Shown here piece after piece: positions 58,598 to 64,000 of a stretch of DNA of 64,000 bases. Numbering within the stretch: the stretch's first letter is position 1; each line of letters starts with the position of its first letter. The notes under the pieces are model-generated. The model saw only the letters and a program-made list of their open reading frames with translations. It ran no database searches and was not told the DNA's origin. The translations under genes were made by a program, and so were the position numbers. Origin of the DNA: Pipra filicauda (lineage: Eukaryota; Chordata; Aves; Passeriformes; Pipridae); NCBI RefSeq assembly GCF_003945595.2, contig NW_024103874.1, positions 2,366,001 to 2,430,000 of the forward strand, written 5' to 3'.

Positions 58598-58681
58598 GTA
58601 AGCTTAGGAGCCATTGTTTTTACTTATTCAAAATGGCTGTTTAGACACTCTCTGCAGTATTTTACTTTTTTGTCTTTGCAG
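58598..58681 (+). other. GNAS: GNAS 84-bp mini-intron
   Basis: Donor GTAAGC and acceptor TTTGTCTTTGCAG, only 84 bp, close to the lower size limit for vertebrate introns. Its length is a multiple of three and it has no stop codon in the GNAS frame, so unspliced RNA would remain open (see findings). Confidence 0.92.
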
Positions 58682-58801
58682 ACAATAGTGACAGCAATGG
58701 GCAATTTGGCCCCTCCAGTGGAACTAGCCAACCCAGAGAACCAGTTTCGAATCGACTACATCTTAAATTTAGCCAACCAGATAGACTTCGATTTCCCACC
58801 G
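58682..58801 (+). CDS. GNAS: GNAS coding exon 5 equivalent: helical domain
   Basis: The exon is 120 bp, exactly 40 codons (residues 90-129), with acceptor TTGTCTTTGCAG|AC and donor CCG|GTGAGT. It begins [18 protein letters not shown] and ends DFDFPP. The [13 protein letters not shown] block identifies the Gs type; [11 protein letters not shown] differs from what I recall for mammals (VDYILSVMNVP), which fits a non-mammalian vertebrate. This part of the helical domain covers the bound nucleotide. The frame is phase 0 at the donor, so the next exon should start with a whole codon (EFYEH in family members). Confidence 0.94.
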
Positions 58802-61800
58802 GTGAGTAACCCCTGGCTGCAGCCAGGCCTTTCTGCACAGGATTGTATTTCACTGCATTGGAGTAAATATTTTCCCAAAACAGTGGGCTGCTCTTTGGGA
58901 ATTACTGAAGTACGTGCCTTTGGTCAGTGCTAATCAAGTAAGTGTCTGACAACACGGCCAGAATGTTCAGCTGATCCTTCAGGAATGCAGAAACCCTTGT
59001 CTGCTTTTCTGCTTTTTGTACTCTGTGGAATTATCAGCTCCAGGTGGACACGGATGGACAGTGCTGTGTGTAGAGTTTGGGTATTGTTGGGAATTGCCCT
59101 GCCCAGAAGGAGTGAAGATACACTCAGCACTCTGTTGATGATTAGCTGGTGTTCAGTGATACTGAATCTCTCCCTTTTGGAAGAACAGTGGAGTTTTCTT
59201 GCTGATTCAGACTCTGTGTCAGCCAGACTTTCTACAGAGGCTCCACGCACACGTCCTTGCCTCAGCCCTCCCAGTCCTAGTTAATCATTCAAGGTGCCAG
59301 CAGACCCAGAGTAAATGCACAAAGGATAATTATTTGGTTGATGATATAACTTTGTGCCCACTCACTGTGATTAATTTCTCCTGTATCTCAAGCAGGCTAA
59401 GTAGCAGAAGCCCATGAAAATACCGTTTGCAAACACTGAACTCTTCAACACCGAGAAGATATTTTTATTAATTACCATGAAGTACCTTATACTTGCAGCA
59501 GTGCAGCAGTGTTTCAAAGCTGGTATTTCTCTCTCTGTGCAGTGTTCCAGGGGGCTGAAGGGAGGATTTATGGTGATGTATCAAAATCATGATTCATTTA
59601 CACCAGAATTTTTTGTCCATCTAGGACTGACCAGATGCTTGAAATGAAAGTGCAAGTGCAAATAGCAGTAAGATGTGGGATAGTTTGCACTACAGCAAGG
59701 TTTTGTAACTCTTGATTTGTAAACATTGTTAAACAAACTACTCTGTGAAACCAGTGACAGTTACCTTTTCCACCTGTTGCCGCTTCTAGGGGTTTCTCTG
59801 CTTTGGTCAGCCTTTATTAATAGGAAAAAAACAACCAACCAGAAACATACTTTGTATACAAGGCAGAAGTCGTGTGGTATTAGCAACTAATTGGAAATAC
59901 TGTAATCTTCAAATGCAGTCATTTTCAAAGTTCAACAAGTACAGACAGGTTGATGGAGGGAGGGGTGTATAATTCTTCTCTAGCACATAAAATGTAGTAA
60001 TTGTCATTTTGTCTTAAAGCATCTTAGATAAATTGGATATTTTGAGATTTTTAGTGTGAGACCTCTAATTTTCACATTTGTCAGTGTTATCCATGGGAAT
60101 ACCTGGTCCCTTCATGGATGATTTCCACTACTAGGGGCACCAAAAACCCTCATGCTTTGAATATAGTTTTAGGAGAATACTGGAGAGAGAAGACAGTGAT
60201 TCCTTACTCCACCCCATGTGCTCCTGAACTGGCTGGGTGCCCACAGCTCTCCTACTGCCATTGTTTGTGATAGTTCAGGTTGTGAGCTGTAACAATGCTG
60301 TAACAAGTTCCCGTGACCTACCTCGTACCGAAATACTTGGTTTTCCTTTTCTCTTCTGTCTTGGGGGTTTTTTTTCTTCCATTCAGTTGGAGTGCAGTGC
60401 GGTTTTTTAAATTTTTCTTCTCTCCGAAAGCAAGGGATAACTGTGTAGTGGTAAGTGAACAAACCAAATATATATGTTACATTTACTGGTTTTTATATAA
60501 AAATTAATGTTCACTATGTATTACATCTGGTAGGATACATGACAGGAAACCCTTGATGTCTAAAGCAATAGAAGCGTACTTAAAAGGTGCATAAGTAATT
60601 TCAAGTTCAATGAAGAGTCTTTGTGTTGAATGACACACAACTTCAGGAATAACAGTGCTCCCATAAAACTAGTTTTTCTTCTCTGAGCAAAGGTATTGTC
60701 TTAAATTTTTAAGCCCTGAGTCTACAGAGCTTTAGGCGTGTGCATAACTTTGACTAGTGGCTTCCTTCTTTGGCATGATTAACTATTTCATATGTAAATG
60801 TTTGTAGGGTTGAGGTTTTAAACTGGATGTGCATTAGCCACAAATGTTGAAGGACTACTGTTGGCTCTCTCTGCCCTGGGTGATTACATAAGTGAATATG
60901 TCTCTGATTTCTGAGCTTGAATGTAGGTTATAGTCCTTTGGTACATGAAAAAACTGAACCTGCATTTTAATTGCATGATTTAAATCAAGTTAAGGTCTGG
61001 AGTGTCCCTAGATGCCAGCTCTCAGTGCATAGTGTCAGAAACCACAGTCCTTGGGTACTGCTATAGAAATAATTTTGACTTTGTTTCAGATTAATTAAAA
61101 GTATTTTGAAGAAAAATAAGCTTGTGTCAGTGGAAAGAATAGCCTTGTGGGTAGTTACGCTTCATGTCTAAGGAAATGTTGATTATCTACTTCCTCCTCA
61201 AGTACAGCATCATAAAGTGGCAGGTGAACTTTTCCTGTCTAGAGTATGGATGTAGGAGGAGGGAGGGCAATTTTTAGCAATGTGTGATGCTGACTATTTT
61301 GAGTTGTAGAACTTGCTTTCTGCCTCCTCCATTTTCTTCATGGGGAATCCTATTTCAGCTGTTTTGAGGACATACTTTCCTCAGTATCATGTTTGATGCT
61401 GCTCCTCTCTGCTGTGGGAAGAACAGGAAGGTAGGGAGAAAGAACATTTATTACCAAGGGGGTATTCTTTGGGGACTGCAAGTACTTAGCACCATACTCT
61501 TCTAAATACAAGGCTACTTTGCTTCTCTTTAAATGCCCTTTTCCTAAACATGAATTTGCCAAGCTCTCCAGAAGGCAGCACACAGATGTACAGGGATCAG
61601 CACTAGGATCGTGGAGTTTCTTCTCCAGCTACAGGAGATCTTCTTTAGAACATGAGGCCTCCTTCTGTACATGCAGGAGTAGTTTAAATGAAGTTTAGAA
61701 TACACCCCAGAATCTGTGTTTATAATTCCCTGGTGCACAGGTGGAGGTAGAATTCAAATATCCAATCAAGGGTCAGTGTGGTGTGAAAGGCAGCAGAAAG

Positions 61801-64000
61801 TAAAGAAAAATGTGAGAGCTTTACAGTGAGATGCCAATACAGGGGTCTGCCTCCACGTGTAATCTAGGTTTCAAAGAGCAACTTTTGTATTCTGATATTC
61901 TAATTATTTTCTTAGTTTGTGTCTCCATCTGTTTGCTTTTGCAGTTTTTGACTTACAGGAAATGTGTGTCGTTTATGTAGACCATATTGTTCTGAATGAA
62001 AAAAAAACCTAAAAAACAACAGCTTGAGTTAAAAATAATGGTACAGTGCAATGCTAGGTTAAACATTCCCTTCAAAGCTGGAAATTGAGTATGTTGGTGG
62101 TCTGTTAATTCAGCACACTTGGTATTAAGAAGTTAGATTTCTTGAATACAAGTAGTAGCATATGGGGAAAGGAAAAGGGTAGTACTGACTGAAAAGAATT
62201 CTGTCCACATAATCATGCCGGTGTTTTAAAATATTGCAATATTTAGTAGGTAAATGTGTAGTTGAAGCTTCCAAATAGCATTTCCATCACTACTGTCCTT
62301 TGATGAATTTAGCTCTACGCAATTTTCATGTGCATGTTTTCAGTGTCAAAAATCAACCTCAGAAGTAGTTTCAGTAATTAAGGCTAGCTGTATATCTGTC
62401 TCAAATGTCGGGTGATGTTGGGTTAGCTGGGTAATAAAGGTGATATTTTTATTCCTCTTCTGCATACCAGACAGTGGTTAGGATATTTTCTTCATCCCCA
62501 GTACCAACTAAAATAGTGGCCTTTTTCTCATCACTTTCTTTTGCTCTCGCTTTTAGAAGAGGGAGGGAAATTTCTTTTAGAGGAGGGAGGGAAATGTTAT
62601 CATTATGTCAACATTTCACACTCTATGATCAACCAAATTGAACCAAGCTACAAAATAAAACCTCTTTATTTTGGGTCATAGTCCCTTTATAATTCTCAGG
62701 TTTTAATGAAGTATTAAAAATAGCAGGGCAGGATTTATGACTGCCTGTTTTTAATTGGCCTGAACTCAGCCGAGGAAGATGTCTCTTGAAAATACCATTA
62801 TAAATTCAGCAAGATGGTATTCAAAAAGTAGTAGAATCAGAATATTAGCTATTGAAAGGCAGAATAACAGAGCAATGACTCCAGCCTATATCAAGGCTGC
62901 TTAGAAGAGATGTGATCATTTTTAGGGTGTTGATGAAATTGTCTGCAGGTCTCTTGGTCCCCATCTATTTTTTACTACACTGCTCCATTGTAGTTATTTT
63001 GAATCTCCCACTACCACTGCTGCTGAATAGTTTTATTCTGGTTTCTGAGTGGTGTCCTTGAGGCCAGGCTTTACCACATGCTGGCTTCAGCCTCAAAGCC
63101 CAGCTTAGCATCCCGTGTGCCCACAGCCATCCCTTCCCTCTCCTCCACACCATGATGTGCCACCCGCGCTTGGCCAGAAAAACCTCCGGTGGGTCGCCGG
63201 TGTAAATCAGACCATTGAACCAGTGCGGGTTAAAAATAACCCTGGTAACCCTTACTCCTTCACTCTTCTATTTTGGGGAGATTATTTTTAACAGGGATCA
63301 GTTTTGAGGGCAGATTTACAACCTGGCCCGTGGGCAGTGTGTGCACAGGGTGTGATGCATGAACGTGCAGCGGGGTCAGAGGGTGGGGTTGGAGCCCATA
63401 AAATGATTTTGACACCAAAATCTTCAAGAAGGTAACAAGATAATACAGTCTCAGTAAGAAAAGATGTGAACCTGGATCTCTTTGCTACCAAAAGTGTTCC
63501 TTAATCATGTGGGCAATGGAACAAAATTATCTGTCCCTGCAGATAATCACCCTGATGTGTATAATGATAGATATATTATTATTCCTCTCTAAATACATCA
63601 TGGAAGAAGAAGAGAGCTGTTCTGGTTTGACAGCATCACTGGCTTTATAATGTAATGACAGACATACTCACTGCAGTGGAGGACATTTCCCATGGGGATA
63701 TCTCAAATGTCACAGATTTTAGGGTGTGGAAGTAGGCAAAATATTTTCTTCAGTGAATACACTCATGGGAAGCTGGGAAAGGTGGGAGACAGAGCTTGGT
63801 TTCTTGGGTGTCTAGATAATATTGTATGCAATTTGGATACTTCCCACAGAGAGAAAACACTGGGGCTCCAGCATTTTCTTGTCCAGATTCTCTTTATGAT
63901 TTTGAGCAAGGCACCTCAATATCCTTTATTTATTTTTTTTTTAGTGCCTTCTGTATCTTGTTACCTGTAAAAGAGTGATAAGTATGTATCTTCATGTTGC
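58802..64000 (+). other. GNAS: Start of the next GNAS intron, continuing past the window
   Basis: Donor GTGAGT at 58802. No exon encoding the expected EFYEH... continuation was found before the window ends. A perfect hairpin GGGTTA-AAAA-TAACCC lies at 63227-63242, and a near-identical pair GAGGGAGGGAAAT occurs within 62560-62600. Otherwise ordinary AT-rich sequence. Confidence 0.8.

Noticed and set aside
63181..63260. GTGTAAATCAGACCATTGAA segment considered as another old dispersed repeat
   Set aside because: The resemblance is only about 20 bases and the matching arm is missing.

Overview
This window looks like vertebrate nuclear DNA, most likely from a bird or another sauropsid. It has large introns with GT/AG boundaries, is CpG-poor outside one strong CpG island, and has very few recognisable interspersed repeats. 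I saw no Alu-like or L1-like sequence and only decayed relics that resemble old amniote elements. The coding sequence also resembles the non-mammalian form of its gene. The species call is an inference; I could not search.

The only gene I can support is the 5' part of GNAS, the stimulatory G-protein alpha subunit (Gs-alpha), on the + strand. Exon 1 (ATG at 20665) lies inside a CpG island of about 2.2 kb. The next coding exons are at 24429-24501, 58543-58597 and 58682-58801. They splice in phase and encode residues 1-129 of a protein that is usually about 380 residues. The remaining exons (switch regions, rest of the Ras-like domain, C-terminus) lie beyond the right edge. No match to the mammalian alternative exon 3 was seen in the 34-kb intron between the second and third coding exons, so this gene appears to make the short form.

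Layout: 1-18890 is upstream DNA with no supportable gene, containing an MIR-like relic and simple repeats. 18891-19244 is a G-rich minisatellite with a 124-bp higher-order duplication. 19260-21430 is the CpG-island promoter, 5' UTR and exon 1, with unusual long A, T and G tracts and two short upstream ORFs. 20804-24428 is intron 1, with a candidate palindromic relic at 22507-22623. 24502-58542 is the giant second intron, with a 114-bp tandem duplication, a perfectly phased 31-bp minisatellite, microsatellites and a palindromic transposon-like relic. 58543-58801 holds two exons separated by an 84-bp intron, and 58802-64000 is the start of the next intron.

I found no new biological system. The most checkable oddities are the 84-bp intron, which is in frame and stop-free, so its retention would insert 28 residues into Gs-alpha; the 31-bp minisatellite, open in all three minus-strand frames; and the homopolymer-rich promoter next to a minisatellite.
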